From Mesorhizobium atlanticum (GTDB lineage: Bacteria > Pseudomonadota > Alphaproteobacteria > Rhizobiales > Rhizobiaceae), in assembly GCF_003289965.1 (NCBI RefSeq), contig NZ_QMBQ01000005.1, forward strand, positions 186,001 to 250,000: DNA of 64,000 nucleotides. Direction: 5' to 3'. The position numbers and the translations under genes were made by a program. Every line of letters begins with the position of its first letter. The stretch's first letter is position 1. Under the pieces are notes generated by a model. It was not told the origin of the DNA and ran no database searches. It worked only from the letters and a program-made list of their open reading frames with translations. This document shows positions 16,796 through 26,501 of the stretch, one piece after another.

Positions 16796-18202
16796 CTAAA
16801 TGTGGATCGGCTTGAAGAACGTGGCCAGCGCCGCTTCCTTCACCGCTTCCGACATCGTCGGGTGCGCATGGCAGGTGCGGGCGAGGTCTTCCGACGAGCC
16901 ACCGAACTCCATCAGCACCGCCGCCTCGTGGATCATCTCGCCGGCGCCGAAGCCGACGATATGGACGCCGAGCACGCGGTCGCTGGCCTTGTCGGCCAGG
17001 ATCTTCACGAAGCCGTCGGTGTGCAGCATGGCGCGCGCGCGGCCGTTGGCGCTGAACGGGAATTTGCCGACCTTGTAGTCGACGCCGGCCTTCTTCAGTT
17101 CCTCCTCGGTCCTGCCGACCGAGGCGATTTCCGGGCTGGTGTAGACCACGCTCGGGATGACGTCGTAGTTCACATGGCCGGCCTGGCCGGCGATGGTTTC
17201 GGCGACGGCCACGCCCTCGTCCTCGGCCTTGTGCGCCAGCATCGGGCCGGCGATCACGTCGCCGATGGCATAGATGCCGGGCACGTTGGTCCTCAGATGC
17301 CCGTCGGTCTTGACCCTGCCGCGCTCGTCGACCTCGACGCCGGCTTCCTTCAGCCCCAGGCTGTCGGCATAGGGGCGGCGTCCGGTAGCAACCAGCACCA
17401 CGTCCGCCTCGATGGTTTCGGCCGCACCGCCCTTGACCGGCTCGAAGGTGACGGCGGCCCCCTTCTTGGCCTTGGCGACGCCAGTGACCTTGGCGCCAAG
17501 CTTGAACTCGAAGCCCTGCTTGGAGAGCAGCCGCTGGAACTGCTTCGACACCTCGCCGTCCATGCCGCCCAGGATGTTGTCGAGGAACTCGACCACCGTG
17601 ACCTTGGCGCCGAGCCTGGCCCACACCGAGCCGAGCTCCAGCCCGATGACGCCGCCGCCGACCACCACGAGATGCTCCGGCACCTTGGCCAGCGACAGCG
17701 CGCCGGTGGAAGACACGATCACCTTCTCGTCGAAATCGACCTTGACGCCCGGAATGCCGGCGACGTCCGAGCCGGTGGCGATGACGATGTTCTTGGTCTC
17801 GATCTCCTCGACCTTGCCGTCCTCGCCGGTCACCGACACCTTGCCGGCGGAAATCACCTTGCCGGTGCCGCGGAAGGAATCGATCTTGTTCTTCTTGAAC
17901 AGGAAGGCGACGCCGTTGACGTTTGACGCCACCGTCGTGTCTTTATGCGCCATCATCTTCTTCAGATTGAGCTTCGGGGCCGGTATCTCGACGCCCAGCG
18001 TATCGAAGGCATGGCCGGCCTCGGCGAACATCTCGGAGGCGTAGAGCAGTGCCTTAGACGGGATGCAGCCGATGTTGAGGCAGGTGCCGCCGAAGGTGGC
18101 GTTCTTCTCGACCACCGCCGTCTTCAGCCCGAGCTGCGCCGCCTTGATGGCGCAGACATAGCCGCCTGGCCCCGATCCGATGATAACGACGTCATAAGCC
18201 AT
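16796..18202 (-). CDS. lpdA: Dihydrolipoyl dehydrogenase (E3)
   Basis: A 468-residue flavoprotein disulfide reductase that reoxidises the lipoyl arm of SucB with NAD+. Visible: FAD site [12 protein letters not shown] (8-18), redox pair C41/C46 in [12 protein letters not shown] site [12 protein letters not shown], second FAD motif [14 protein letters not shown], and the C-terminal interface [14 protein letters not shown] with the catalytic His-Glu pair. It is the last gene of the suc cluster, so it most likely serves the 2-oxoglutarate dehydrogenase complex. Confidence 0.97.
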   Translation of the reverse strand: MAYDVVIIGSGPGGYVCAIKAAQLGLKTAVVEKNATFGGTCLNIGCIPSKALLYASEMFAEAGHAFDTLGVEIPAPKLNLKKMMAHKDTTVASNVNGVAFLFKKNKIDSFRGTGKVISAGKVSVTGEDGKVEEIETKNIVIATGSDVAGIPGVKVDFDEKVIVSSTGALSLAKVPEHLVVVGGGVIGLELGSVWARLGAKVTVVEFLDNILGGMDGEVSKQFQRLLSKQGFEFKLGAKVTGVAKAKKGAAVTFEPVKGGAAETIEADVVLVATGRRPYADSLGLKEAGVEVDERGRVKTDGHLRTNVPGIYAIGDVIAGPMLAHKAEDEGVAVAETIAGQAGHVNYDVIPSVVYTSPEIASVGRTEEELKKAGVDYKVGKFPFSANGRARAMLHTDGFVKILADKASDRVLGVHIVGFGAGEMIHEAAVLMEFGGSSEDLARTCHAHPTMSEAVKEAALATFFKPIHI

Positions 18203-18227
18203 AATAGAAATCCTTCTTATCCGGCCT

Positions 18228-18983
18228 TCAACGGCCGCCGCTCACATTGAGGATCGCGCCCGTTATATAGGAGGCCGCGTCCGACAGAAGATAGAGAACC
18301 GCGCTCGCGACTTCGTCCGCCGTGCCGGCGCGTTTCATCGGCAGCAGATCCTGCATCCGCGCCACGCGGTCCGGCTGCCCGCCGGAGGCATGGATTTCGG
18401 TCTCGGTGATGCCGGGGCTGACCGCATTGACGCGGATGCCTTCCAGCGCGACTTCACGCGCGAGCCCGATCGTCAGCGTATCGATCGCGCCCTTGGAGGC
18501 GGCATAGTCGACATATTCGCCGGGCGAGCCCAGCCTGGCGGCGGCAGATGAGATGTTGACGATGGCGCCACCCTTGCCGCCATGCCGCGTCGACATGCGC
18601 TTCATCGCCTCGCGCGCACAAAGGAACGAGCCGACCACGTTGATGCGCATCATGCGCTCCAGCCGCTCGACACTCATCTCGTCGACGCGCGCCTTGAGGT
18701 CGACGATACCGGCATTGTTGACGAAGGCGTCAAGCCGGCCGAAGGCCCGGTCTACCGCTTCGAACATCGCTATCACATCGGCCTCGCTGCCGACATCACC
18801 CTTGACCGCAAAGGCCTCGCCGCCGGCCGCTTCGAGCTCGGCGACCAGCGCTTCCGCCGCGACCTGGTTGGAGACGTAATTCACCGCCACCCGGTAGCCG
18901 GCCTGGTTCGCCTGCCGGCAAATCGCCGCGCCGATGCCGCGGCTGCCACCGGTGACCAGCAGCGTCTTTTTCTCGGCGATCAT
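18228..18983 (-). CDS. Short-chain dehydrogenase/reductase
   Basis: A 251-residue classical SDR oxidoreductase. Cofactor motif TGGSRGIG at 11-18, NNAG at 89-92, catalytic serine near 145, and the Y160-x3-K164 pair in VDYAASKG. The substrate is unknown; the sequence resembles 3-ketoacyl-ACP or sugar reductases only in general. Its ATG overlaps the stop of the preceding secreted-protein gene (ATGA at 18980-18983), so it belongs to the suc-lpd transcription unit. Confidence 0.9.
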   Translation of the reverse strand: MIAEKKTLLVTGGSRGIGAAICRQANQAGYRVAVNYVSNQVAAEALVAELEAAGGEAFAVKGDVGSEADVIAMFEAVDRAFGRLDAFVNNAGIVDLKARVDEMSVERLERMMRINVVGSFLCAREAMKRMSTRHGGKGGAIVNISSAAARLGSPGEYVDYAASKGAIDTLTIGLAREVALEGIRVNAVSPGITETEIHASGGQPDRVARMQDLLPMKRAGTADEVASAVLYLLSDAASYITGAILNVSGGR

Positions 18984-19492
18984 TCCTGGCAGCCTTTCAG
19001 CACGAAGATGTCCCATGGCACTTTCGAAAAGCCGGCGGGGCCATAGGCGGCCGACATTTCGAGCGACGGCCCGAGATCGGGCAGGATCAGGTTTTTCGGC
19101 GCGTCGGCGCCTTCGGCCGGCAACAGCCCGACGCCGCCCTTGTCATCGGCGCTGTAGATGACGCCTTCCCAGACCGTGCAGGCGGCGAGCTCCTCGCCGG
19201 TGACGTCGCCCGTCGGGCATTTGTACATCAGCGAGCCATGCGGCCGCGCCGCGGAACCCTCGGTCCACATGGCGATGCCGTCGAGCACGGTGTTGTTGTC
19301 GAGGATCATGCGGAAGGCATTGGTGATCGTCGCCGAGGTGCCGGCCGGGGTGAAGTCGATCTCGGCGCCGCTCTGCGCCTCGCTATAGACGGCAAGCTGG
19401 ATCGGGCAGCCGGCATGGGCGCTGGACGCCACGAGAGTCACGCCGGCTACAAGGGCGACCGTTTTCGCGGCACCGAGCAGACGGGCTTTCAT
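18980..19492 (-). CDS. Secreted protein of unknown function in the suc cluster
   Basis: A 170-residue protein with a signal peptide at 1-27 (basic start, hydrophobic core, SSAHA|GC). The mature chain has four cysteines, near positions 29, 96, 108 and 168 by my count, which could form two disulfides in the periplasm. I do not recognise a family. It lies 35 bp after sucB and overlaps the SDR gene downstream. The reading frame is open far upstream through sucB, but only the part from 19492 has coding sense. Confidence 0.75.
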   Translation of the reverse strand: MKARLLGAAKTVALVAGVTLVASSAHAGCPIQLAVYSEAQSGAEIDFTPAGTSATITNAFRMILDNNTVLDGIAMWTEGSAARPHGSLMYKCPTGDVTGEELAACTVWEGVIYSADDKGGVGLLPAEGADAPKNLILPDLGPSLEMSAAYGPAGFSKVPWDIFVLKGCQE

Positions 19493-19527
19493 TCGCCGCT
19501 CCGGCCGCGAGCCGTCATGAGCCACCT

Positions 19528-20802
19528 TTAGAGATCGAGCACCAGCCGCTCGGGATCCTCCAGGCTTTCCTTGACGCGCACCAGGAAGGTCACCGCTTCC
19601 TTGCCGTCGACGATGCGGTGATCGTAGCTGAGCGCCAGGTACATCATCGGACGGATGACGATCTGGCCGCCGACCACCACCGGCCGGTCCTGGATCTTGT
19701 GCATGCCGAGGATGCCGGACTGCGGCGCATTCAGGATCGGCGTCGACATCAGTGAGCCGTAGACACCGCCATTGGAGATGGTGAAGGTGCCGCCCTGCAT
19801 ATCCGCCACCGAAAGCTTGCCGTCGCGTGCGGCGAGGCCAAGCCGGCCGATCTCCTTCTCGATCTCGGCGATCGACATCTGGTCGGCGTCGCGCACCACC
19901 GGCACCACCAGGCCCTTGTCGGTCCCGACGGCGACGCCGACATGGGCAAAGTTCTTGTAGATGATGTCGGTGCCGTCGATCTCGGCATTGACCGCCGGGA
20001 TCTCCTTCAGCGCATGGGTCACCGCCTTGGTGAAGAAGCCCATGAAGCCGAGCTTCACGCCATGCTTCTTCTCGAACACGTCCTTGTACTTGGCCCTGAG
20101 CGCCATCACCGCGCTCATATCCACCTCGTTGAAGGTGGTGAGCATGGCGGCGGTGGACTGCGCTTCCTTCAAGCGGCGCGCGATGGTCTGGCGCAGCTTC
20201 GTCATGCGCACGCGCTCCTCGCGCGGCGCATCCTCGGCCGTGGACGGCGCGCGGGCAACGACCGGCGCAGGTGCCGCCTTCGGCGTCTCGGCCGGCTGCG
20301 AGGGCGCGCCCTTGGCGATGGCGTCGAGCACGTCGCCCTTCAGCACCTGACCGCGCTTGCCCGAACCGGAGAGCTGGTCGACCGAGAGATTGTGCTCGGC
20401 GATCAGCTTCGCGGCAGACGGCGCCGGCGGCATGGTGCGCGGCTCGATCGGGCCGGCGTCGCCGGCGACCTTGGCGGTCTCGGCGGCGGCCTGCTTGACC
20501 GTGGAAGCGGCATCCGGGCTGGAAGCCTGCGCCACCGCCTGCGGCTTCGTGGCCGGGGCCGCGCCGCCCGCCGAAATCGAGCCGAGCAGCGCGCCGACAT
20601 TGACCGTCTCGCCTTCCTTGACGGTGATCTCGGCCAGCGTTCCGGCGCCCGCGGCGGGCACTTCCACCGTCACCTTGTCGGTTTCGAGCTCGACCAGCGG
20701 CTCGTCGGCGGCGATCGTGTCGCCGACTTTCTTGAACCACTTGCCGACGGTCGCCTCGGTGACGGATTCACCCAGAGTGGGGACGCGGATTTCGGTAGCC
20801 AT
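19528..20802 (-). CDS. sucB: 2-oxoglutarate dehydrogenase E2 (dihydrolipoyl succinyltransferase)
   Basis: A 424-residue E2 that passes the succinyl group from SucA to CoA. One lipoyl domain (1-77) carries the lipoylated K43 in [10 protein letters not shown]. An Ala/Pro linker follows. The E3/E1-binding domain (about 128-165) reads [12 protein letters not shown] then [12 protein letters not shown]. The catalytic domain (about 195-424) ends with the active-site [10 protein letters not shown] (H395, D399). One lipoyl domain and the 424-residue length are normal for SucB. It follows sucA by 45 bp. Confidence 0.97.
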   Translation of the reverse strand: MATEIRVPTLGESVTEATVGKWFKKVGDTIAADEPLVELETDKVTVEVPAAGAGTLAEITVKEGETVNVGALLGSISAGGAAPATKPQAVAQASSPDAASTVKQAAAETAKVAGDAGPIEPRTMPPAPSAAKLIAEHNLSVDQLSGSGKRGQVLKGDVLDAIAKGAPSQPAETPKAAPAPVVARAPSTAEDAPREERVRMTKLRQTIARRLKEAQSTAAMLTTFNEVDMSAVMALRAKYKDVFEKKHGVKLGFMGFFTKAVTHALKEIPAVNAEIDGTDIIYKNFAHVGVAVGTDKGLVVPVVRDADQMSIAEIEKEIGRLGLAARDGKLSVADMQGGTFTISNGGVYGSLMSTPILNAPQSGILGMHKIQDRPVVVGGQIVIRPMMYLALSYDHRIVDGKEAVTFLVRVKESLEDPERLVLDL

Positions 20803-20847
20803 TGTGCCTGTCCGTTCTCTTGTCTTCTTGAGGTCTGTTTCGTCAGG

Positions 20848-23835
20848 TTATTCGCCGAGAGCGTCGTCGAGCAGCGCCGCCAGCTGGCTGAGATGCTTCG
20901 ACATCAGGCCGGTTGCCGGCGACGCCGAAGCTGGCCGCCCGGTGTAGCGCACCCGCTGATGCTTGGCGTCGATATGCGCCAGCACCCATTCAAGATAGGG
21001 GTCGATGAACGACCAGGCGCCCATGTTCTTGGGCTCCTCCTGGCACCACACCATCTCCGCATTGCGGAAGCGTGACAATTCGGTGATCAGCGCCTTGGCC
21101 GGGAACGGATAGAGCTGTTCGACGCGCAGAAGATAGATGTCGTTGATGCCGCGCTTCTCGCGCTCTTCGTAAAGGTCGTAATAGACCTTGCCCGAGCACA
21201 GCACGACGCGGCGGATCTTGGAGTCCTTCACCAGCTTGATCGCCTGGTTCGGCAACAGCTGGGCGTCGTCCCACAGCAGGCGGTGGAACGAGCTCTCGCC
21301 CGACATCTCCGACAGCATCGACACCGCCCGCTTGTGGCGCAGCAGCGACTTCGGCGTCATCAGGATCAGCGGCTTGCGGAAGTCGCGCTTCAGCTGCCGG
21401 CGCAGGATATGGAAATAGTTGGCCGGCGTGGTGACGTTGGCCACCTGCATGTTGTCTTCCGCGCAGAGCTGCAGGAAGCGCTCGAGGCGCGCCGACGAAT
21501 GCTCCGGCCCCTGGCCTTCATAGCCATGCGGCAACAGGCAGACGAGGCCCGACATGCGCAGCCACTTGCGCTCGCCGGACGAGATGAACTGGTCGAACAC
21601 CACCTGGGCGCCATTGGCGAAGTCGCCGAACTGCGCTTCCCAAAGCGTCAGCGCCTTGGGCTCGGCCAGGCTGTAGCCATATTCGAAGCCAAGCACCGCC
21701 TCTTCCGACAGCATCGAGTTGATCACCTCGTAGCCGGCCTGCGCCGCCGAGAGGTTGTTGAGCGGGATGTAGCGGGTTTCGTCGCGCTGGTCGTAAAGCA
21801 CCGAATGGCGCTGCGAGAAGGTGCCGCGCTCCGAATCCTGGCCGGAAAGCCGGATCGGGTTGCCGTCGAGCAGGATGGCGCCGAAGGCCAGCGCCTCCGC
21901 GGTCGACCAGTCGATGCCTTCGCCGGACTCGATCGCCTGGCGGCGGTTTTCGAGGAAGCGCAGGATCGTCTTGTGCGCCTCGAAATCCTTCGGCACCTCG
22001 GTCAGCTTCTTGCCGATCTCCTTTAGCGTGCGAACCGGCACGGCCGTCTTGCCGCGCCGTTGTTCATCCTGGTTGTCGGCGGTGCGCAGGCCGGACCACG
22101 CGCCGTCCAGCCAATCGGCCTTGTTTGGCTTGTAGCTCTGCCCGACTTCCCATTCGGCTTCCAGATGCGCGCGCCAGTCGGCCCGCATCTTGTCGACCTC
22201 AGCCTGGGTGACGTGGCCTTCGGCGATCAGCCGGTCGGCATAGATCTGGACCACCGTCTTGTGGGTACGGATGTTGCGGTACATGATCGGCTGGGTGAAG
22301 GCCGGCTCGTCGCCCTCATTGTGGCCGAAGCGGCGGTAGCAGAACATGTCCACCACCACCGGCTTGTGGAACTTCATGCGGAACTCGGTCGCGACCTTGG
22401 CGGCGTGCACCACGGCCTCCGGGTCGTCGCCGTTGACGTGGAAGATCGGCGCCTCGATCATCTTGGCCACATCCGACGGATAGGGCGAGGAGCGCGAGAA
22501 ACGCGGATTGGTGGTGAAGCCGATCTGGTTGTTGATGATGACGTGCAGCGTGCCGGCGACGCGGTGGCCACGCAGGCCCGACAGGCCGAGGATTTCGGCG
22601 ATCACGCCCTGGCCGGCGAATGCGGCGTCGCCATGCAAAAGCAGCGGCAACACCTTGGCGCGCTCCGACAGCGGCACGACCTCGCCACGCTCGCGGCCGG
22701 CGAGCTGGTCCTGCTTGGCGCGCGCCTTGCCCATCACCACCGGATCGACGATTTCAAGATGCGAGGGGTTGGCGGTCAGCGACAGATGCACCTTGTTGCC
22801 GTCGAACTCGCGGTCCGACGAGGCGCCGAGATGGTACTTGACGTCGCCCGAGCCTTCGACCTCGTCGGGCGCGGCCGAGCCGCCCTTGAATTCGTGGAAG
22901 ATGGCGCGGTGGGGCTTCGCCATCACCTGCGAAAGCACGTTGAGGCGGCCGCGATGCGCCATGCCGAGCACGATTTCCTTGAGACCGAGCTGGCCGCCGC
23001 GCTTGACGATCTGCTCCAGCGCCGGGATCAGCGATTCACCGCCGTCGAGGCCGAAGCGCTTGGTGCCCTTGTACTTGACGTCGATATACTGCTCGAAGCC
23101 CTCGGCCTCGATCAGCTTGGACAGGATCGCCTTCTTGCCGGTGGCGGTGAAGGTGATCTCCTTGTCGGCGCCTTCGATGCGCGCCTGGATCCACGCCTTC
23201 TCTTCCGGATCGGAAATGTGCATGAACTCGACGCCCAGCGTCGAGCAATAGGTGCGGGTCAGGATGTCCAGCATCTGCCGGATCGTGCCGAATTCCAGGC
23301 CCAGCACATTGTCGAGGAAAATCGGCCGGTCGTAATCGGCTTCGGTGAAGCCGTAATTCTCCGGCGACAGCTCATTATAATCCTCGAGCGGCTTAGCGAT
23401 GCCGAGCGGATCGAGATTGGCATGCAGATGGCCGCGCATGCGAAAGGCGCGGATCATCATGATGGCGCGGACCGAATCGCGCGTCGCCTGGTGCACGTCG
23501 GCGTCGGAAAGCACGGCGCCGTTGACGATCGCCTTTTCCTTGACCTTCTTTTCGACCGCCTTTTCGACCAGGCCCCAATTGCCGTCGAGCGCCGAAACCA
23601 GTTCGCCATTGGCGGTGAGCGGCCAGGAGGGCTTCGCCCAGGAGGCGCCCTTGGCGTTCTTGCGCACATCGCCCGCGTCGTCCTTCAGCGCGGCGAAGAA
23701 ATCCTGCCATTCCGGATCGACCGAAGCCGGATTGTCCTCATAGGCCGCGTAGAGCGCGTCGATATAGTCGGCATTGCCGCCATAGAGGAACGAGGTGAGC
23801 GAGAATTGGTCGTTGGCCTGATCTTGTCTTGCCAT
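20848..23835 (-). CDS. sucA: 2-oxoglutarate dehydrogenase E1
   Basis: A 995-residue thiamine-diphosphate enzyme that decarboxylates 2-oxoglutarate and succinylates the SucB lipoyl arm. Visible are the N-terminal SucB-contact helix (FLYGGNADYIDALYAAY), MAHRGRLNVL, the ThDP/Mg site HGDAAFAGQGVIAE with INNQIGF, YRRFGHNEGDEP, and the C-terminal transketolase fold with PHGYEGQGPEHSSAR and WCQEEPKNMG. Length is typical of rhizobial SucA. A large hairpin lies between its start and the end of sucD, so its mRNA level may be set separately. Confidence 0.98.
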   Translation of the reverse strand: MARQDQANDQFSLTSFLYGGNADYIDALYAAYEDNPASVDPEWQDFFAALKDDAGDVRKNAKGASWAKPSWPLTANGELVSALDGNWGLVEKAVEKKVKEKAIVNGAVLSDADVHQATRDSVRAIMMIRAFRMRGHLHANLDPLGIAKPLEDYNELSPENYGFTEADYDRPIFLDNVLGLEFGTIRQMLDILTRTYCSTLGVEFMHISDPEEKAWIQARIEGADKEITFTATGKKAILSKLIEAEGFEQYIDVKYKGTKRFGLDGGESLIPALEQIVKRGGQLGLKEIVLGMAHRGRLNVLSQVMAKPHRAIFHEFKGGSAAPDEVEGSGDVKYHLGASSDREFDGNKVHLSLTANPSHLEIVDPVVMGKARAKQDQLAGRERGEVVPLSERAKVLPLLLHGDAAFAGQGVIAEILGLSGLRGHRVAGTLHVIINNQIGFTTNPRFSRSSPYPSDVAKMIEAPIFHVNGDDPEAVVHAAKVATEFRMKFHKPVVVDMFCYRRFGHNEGDEPAFTQPIMYRNIRTHKTVVQIYADRLIAEGHVTQAEVDKMRADWRAHLEAEWEVGQSYKPNKADWLDGAWSGLRTADNQDEQRRGKTAVPVRTLKEIGKKLTEVPKDFEAHKTILRFLENRRQAIESGEGIDWSTAEALAFGAILLDGNPIRLSGQDSERGTFSQRHSVLYDQRDETRYIPLNNLSAAQAGYEVINSMLSEEAVLGFEYGYSLAEPKALTLWEAQFGDFANGAQVVFDQFISSGERKWLRMSGLVCLLPHGYEGQGPEHSSARLERFLQLCAEDNMQVANVTTPANYFHILRRQLKRDFRKPLILMTPKSLLRHKRAVSMLSEMSGESSFHRLLWDDAQLLPNQAIKLVKDSKIRRVVLCSGKVYYDLYEEREKRGINDIYLLRVEQLYPFPAKALITELSRFRNAEMVWCQEEPKNMGAWSFIDPYLEWVLAHIDAKHQRVRYTGRPASASPATGLMSKHLSQLAALLDDALGE

Positions 23836-23872
23836 TTTTCGTCTGCGGAGCCTGGCTCCGTCTCCTTTTCAG

Positions 23873-23960
23873 AGCGAATAGGGAGTAGCGAATCGCGAGT
23901 GGGGCGACCCAGTCGCTGCGTTACTTTGTTTCCCTATTCGCTATTCACTATTCGCTACTC
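23873..23960. repeat. Reiterated 7-8-base hairpin, family H, copy 1
   Basis: An imperfect inverted repeat made of GAGTAGCGAAT-like units. The best stem is GAGTAGCGAAT (23883-23893) with ATTCGCTACTC (23950-23960). It begins two bases after the sucD stop codon and fills the 127-bp gap to sucA. It could act as a partial terminator or an mRNA stabiliser inside the operon. Two structural relatives are at 46589-46655 and 49092-49192. Confidence 0.7.
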
Positions 23961-23962
23961 AC

Positions 23963-24865
23963 TTAACCCTTGATCGCCTCGACCAGCGTCGTGCCGAGCC
24001 GAGCCGGCGACGGCGAAACCTTGATGCCGGCCGCTTCCATGGCCGCGATCTTGTCTTCCGCGCCGCCCTTGCCGCCCGAGATCACCGCGCCCGCATGGCC
24101 CATGGTGCGGCCGGCCGGCGCGGTGCGCCCGGCGATGAAGCCCGCCATGGGTTTCTTGCGGCCGCGCCTGGCTTCGTCCTTGAGGAACTGCGCGGCGTCT
24201 TCCTCGGCCGAGCCGCCGATCTCGCCGATCATGATGATCGACTTGGTCTCGTCGTCGGCGAGGAACATCTCCAGCACATCGATGAACTCGGTGCCCTTGA
24301 CCGGGTCACCGCCGATGCCGACCGCCGTGGTCTGGCCGAGCCCGACATTGGTGGTCTGGAAGACTGCCTCATAGGTAAGTGTTCCCGAGCGCGAAACAAC
24401 GCCCACCGAGCCCTTGCGGAAGATGTTGCCGGGCATGATGCCGATCTTGCATTCGTCGGGCGTCAGCACGCCCGGGCAGTTCGGGCCAATCAGCCGCGAG
24501 GTCGAGCGGTCGAGCCGCGCCTTGACCTTGACCATGTCCATCACCGGGATGCCTTCGGTGATGCAGACGATCAGCGGGATCTCGGCCTCGATCGCCTCGA
24601 TGATGGCCTCGCCGGCGCCCGCCGGCGGCACATAGATGACCGAGGCGTTGGCGCCGGTCTTTGCCTTGCCCTCGGCAACCGTGGCGAAGATCGGCAGGCT
24701 CTCGCCCTTCGAGCCGGTCCAGGTCTCGCCGCCCTTCTTGGGATGGATGCCGCCCACCATCTTGGTGCCGTGATAGGCCAGCGCCTGCTCGGTATGGAAC
24801 GTGCCGGTCTTGCCGGTCAGACCCTGAACCAGCACCTTGGTATTCTTGTCGACGAGAATGGACAT
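23963..24865 (-). CDS. sucD: Succinyl-CoA synthetase alpha subunit
   Basis: A 300-residue subunit that binds CoA and carries the phosphohistidine of succinyl-CoA synthetase. The CoA site is seen in [17 protein letters not shown] (13-29) and the active histidine in [10 protein letters not shown] (H257). ESLP and GPNCPG motifs are present. It should form the enzyme with SucC (26502-27695), but the two genes are separated here by four unrelated genes (25236-26497), unlike the usual adjacent sucCD. Confidence 0.97.
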   Translation of the reverse strand: MSILVDKNTKVLVQGLTGKTGTFHTEQALAYHGTKMVGGIHPKKGGETWTGSKGESLPIFATVAEGKAKTGANASVIYVPPAGAGEAIIEAIEAEIPLIVCITEGIPVMDMVKVKARLDRSTSRLIGPNCPGVLTPDECKIGIMPGNIFRKGSVGVVSRSGTLTYEAVFQTTNVGLGQTTAVGIGGDPVKGTEFIDVLEMFLADDETKSIIMIGEIGGSAEEDAAQFLKDEARRGRKKPMAGFIAGRTAPAGRTMGHAGAVISGGKGGAEDKIAAMEAAGIKVSPSPARLGTTLVEAIKG

Positions 24866-24892
24866 GGGTGGAAACGCCTCTGACTTCAGCGA

Positions 24893-25309
24893 TTAGAGAA
24901 AAGGATTGACGGCCCGGACAGAGCCGTAGACCTGGTTGTGGTTGAGATCTTCGGTGTAGAAGATCGGCGCGGCGAGATATTCCGCCGCTCCGAGCAGCGC
25001 GGCGTCGAAGTAGTGAATGCCGTAGCGCCGCGCGAGGTCCAATCCCGAGCGAACATAGCTTTCATCGACAGGCACCAAGGGGCAGGTTCCAAGGAGGACG
25101 AGCCATTGGTCGAGCAGGTCGTCCCCCAGGAGGGATTTCCCGCGAGCCACTGCGGTGAATTCGGCCAATGTCTGCCCTGACACGCCAAAGACAGTGTTCG
25201 ATACCAGGTCTGCTGCGATCGGCGCGCGGCGTGGATCACGATTCTTCTCCGAAGCCGCGTAGATCAGGACGTTCGTGTCGAGAAAGCAGTCGATCTTCCC
25301 GGTCGGCAT
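24893..25309 (-). CDS. PIN-domain toxin, VapC-like
   Basis: A 138-residue PIN-domain protein, predicted to be a metal-dependent endoribonuclease. The acidic residues of the active site are visible: D11 (FLDTNVLIYA), E50 (LAEF), D102 (HYFDAALLGAA) and D121 (YTEDLNH). The first 74 bases overlap the end of the antitoxin gene in another frame. No later start would keep D11, so the overlap looks real. It lies 27 bp before sucD. That it is a toxin is inferred from the PIN fold and the paired upstream gene. Confidence 0.88.
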   Translation of the reverse strand: MPTGKIDCFLDTNVLIYAASEKNRDPRRAPIAADLVSNTVFGVSGQTLAEFTAVARGKSLLGDDLLDQWLVLLGTCPLVPVDESYVRSGLDLARRYGIHYFDAALLGAAEYLAAPIFYTEDLNHNQVYGSVRAVNPFL

Positions 25310-25541
25310 AGGCGTCCCTTCGATCCCACCTGTAAGGGGTGTCGGCGCTGTCGCTCCGTTTCGCGGCCTCGTCCATAAGTCGCTTCATTCCCGCCTTGGC
25401 CCAGGCAATCCGGTCTTCCTGCTCGACTTCATGCGCAAGCAGTGAACGAATGAGGGCGTTGAGCGTCGTCTTGCGACGTTCGGCAAGGCCTCGCGCCTGT
25501 TCAAGCAGAGTTTCGTCCATGGCCAGGGTGACGTTTTTCAT
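25236..25541 (-). CDS. Antitoxin of the PIN-domain toxin
   Basis: A 101-residue protein starting with a short beta strand (MKNVTLAMDE) and two helices (TLLEQARGLAERR, TTLNALIRSLLAHEVE). This is the ribbon-helix-helix layout of many VapB antitoxins. The charged C-terminal half (about 45-101) would wrap the toxin. I start at 25541; an upstream start would add five residues. An AT-rich palindrome just upstream (25558-25592) is the likely autoregulatory site. Confidence 0.85.
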   Translation of the reverse strand: MKNVTLAMDETLLEQARGLAERRKTTLNALIRSLLAHEVEQEDRIAWAKAGMKRLMDEAAKRSDSADTPYRWDRRDAYADREDRLLSRHERPDLRGFGEES

Positions 25542-25557
25542 CGTCCGTCTCCACATA

Positions 25558-25592
25558 AATACACAGGCATAATATGTGTGATTATGTGTATT
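25558..25592 (-). promoter_or_regulatory. Likely operator of the toxin-antitoxin pair
   Basis: Inverted repeat AATACACA / TGTGTATT with an AT-rich centre holding a further TATGTGTGATTATGTG. It lies 17-51 bp before the antitoxin start in an otherwise GC-rich region. Toxin-antitoxin complexes usually repress their own operon at such sites. Confidence 0.6.
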
Positions 25593-25624
25593 CCTTCAAC
25601 CGTCTTGCCTGCGATCTCCATCGC

Positions 25625-26122
25625 TCAGCCTTCCTTCGTCTCGGAAGGCGCAACGCGCCGATAGACGCCGCGCACCATGTCTTGCCATGCATTGCTGCCG
25701 GCGGGCTTGAACTGAAGTTTCATGCGATAGGTATCGGCGCCATCAAAACCATATGTCACACTGGCGGCGCCGCGCGGGGACGACCGCTCCAGGACCAGTT
25801 CATTGCCGTTCCACGTGCCGGTTGCCGGCGACATCGGCACGAACCCCATCGAGTCGAACTGATGCATGGTGACGAGGCCGTTCTGCTGATCGAAGCCGAA
25901 CACATTATGCGCGCCGAACGAAACGGTGCCGTCGCGGCGCTGGCGATAGCGCTGCACCACTAACAGGCCGCCGAACTCAGCCTCGGCCAGCACTTCGGCA
26001 GTCGCCGCGCCGGCATCGGTCCATTGCGTCGCCGCGACCTCTTCCTCGCCGCGCCAGGCGCCGGCCAGCGCCTGCAGGCGTTGGTGAGCGTCCGAGAGGG
26101 AGGAGAAAGGTGACGCGTTCAT
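25625..26122 (-). CDS. DUF1579-like lipocalin-fold protein
   Basis: A 165-residue cytosolic protein with the layout of DUF1579: an N-terminal helix (HQRLQALAGAWRGEEE) followed by a series of beta strands such as VQRYRQRRDG, VFGFDQQNGLVTMHQFDS and GNELVLERSS. These probably form a lipocalin-like barrel. The ligand is unknown. It ends 32 bp before the antitoxin operator region and starts 3 bp after the stop of the cupin gene, so the cupin and this gene probably form one unit. Confidence 0.75.
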   Translation of the reverse strand: MNASPFSSLSDAHQRLQALAGAWRGEEEVAATQWTDAGAATAEVLAEAEFGGLLVVQRYRQRRDGTVSFGAHNVFGFDQQNGLVTMHQFDSMGFVPMSPATGTWNGNELVLERSSPRGAASVTYGFDGADTYRMKLQFKPAGSNAWQDMVRGVYRRVAPSETKEG

Positions 26123-26125
26123 GGC

Positions 26126-26497
26126 TCAGAGCCGCTTCAAATCGGTGACGGTGAGGTCACTCTGGGCATTGCCGGTGTTCAGGGTCGTCGCCGGCTCGAA
26201 CATCAGCACGACCGGTTCGACGGTCAGCGAGCGCGGCCGGTGCTCTACGCCGCGCGGCACGACGATGAAATCGCCCTCGCCGAGCTCGACCGGCCCGTCG
26301 CGGAAATCGATCGCGATCCTGCCGCGCAGCACCAGGAAAGCCTCGTCTTCATGGTCATGCGCGTGCCAGTCGAAGACCTCGCCGAACTTGGCGACCTTGG
26401 CCTGGGCGTCGTTGACGTCGCCGGCGATATGCGGATCGAAGACCTTGGCGATCTTCTGATCCGCCGCCTCGACCAGGTTTATCTTGCGCGGAGGCAT
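26126..26497 (-). CDS. Small single-domain cupin
   Basis: A 123-residue cupin. Motif 1 is complete: G39, H45, H47, E52 and G59 in [22 protein letters not shown]. Motif 2 lies in [16 protein letters not shown]. The His/His/Glu/His set should hold one divalent metal. Reaction or ligand is unknown. It begins 4 bp after the sucC stop, which suggests co-transcription with the TCA genes. Confidence 0.88.
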   Translation of the reverse strand: MPPRKINLVEAADQKIAKVFDPHIAGDVNDAQAKVAKFGEVFDWHAHDHEDEAFLVLRGRIAIDFRDGPVELGEGDFIVVPRGVEHRPRSLTVEPVVLMFEPATTLNTGNAQSDLTVTDLKRL

Positions 26498-26501
26498 CCG
26501 C

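Noticed and set aside
18980..20740. A 586-codon frame continuing upstream of the secreted protein through sucB
   Set aside because: Only the part from 19492 has a signal peptide and sensible composition. The upstream part is sucB read in another frame.
22060..23973. A 637-codon open frame antisense to sucA
   Set aside because: sucA is unambiguous; the antisense translation is low-complexity and has no ribosome site or family motif.
25236..26497. The four-gene insert as a recent integrative element
   Set aside because: No transposase, integrase, terminal repeats or strong base-composition shift apart from the short operator; the insertion may be old.
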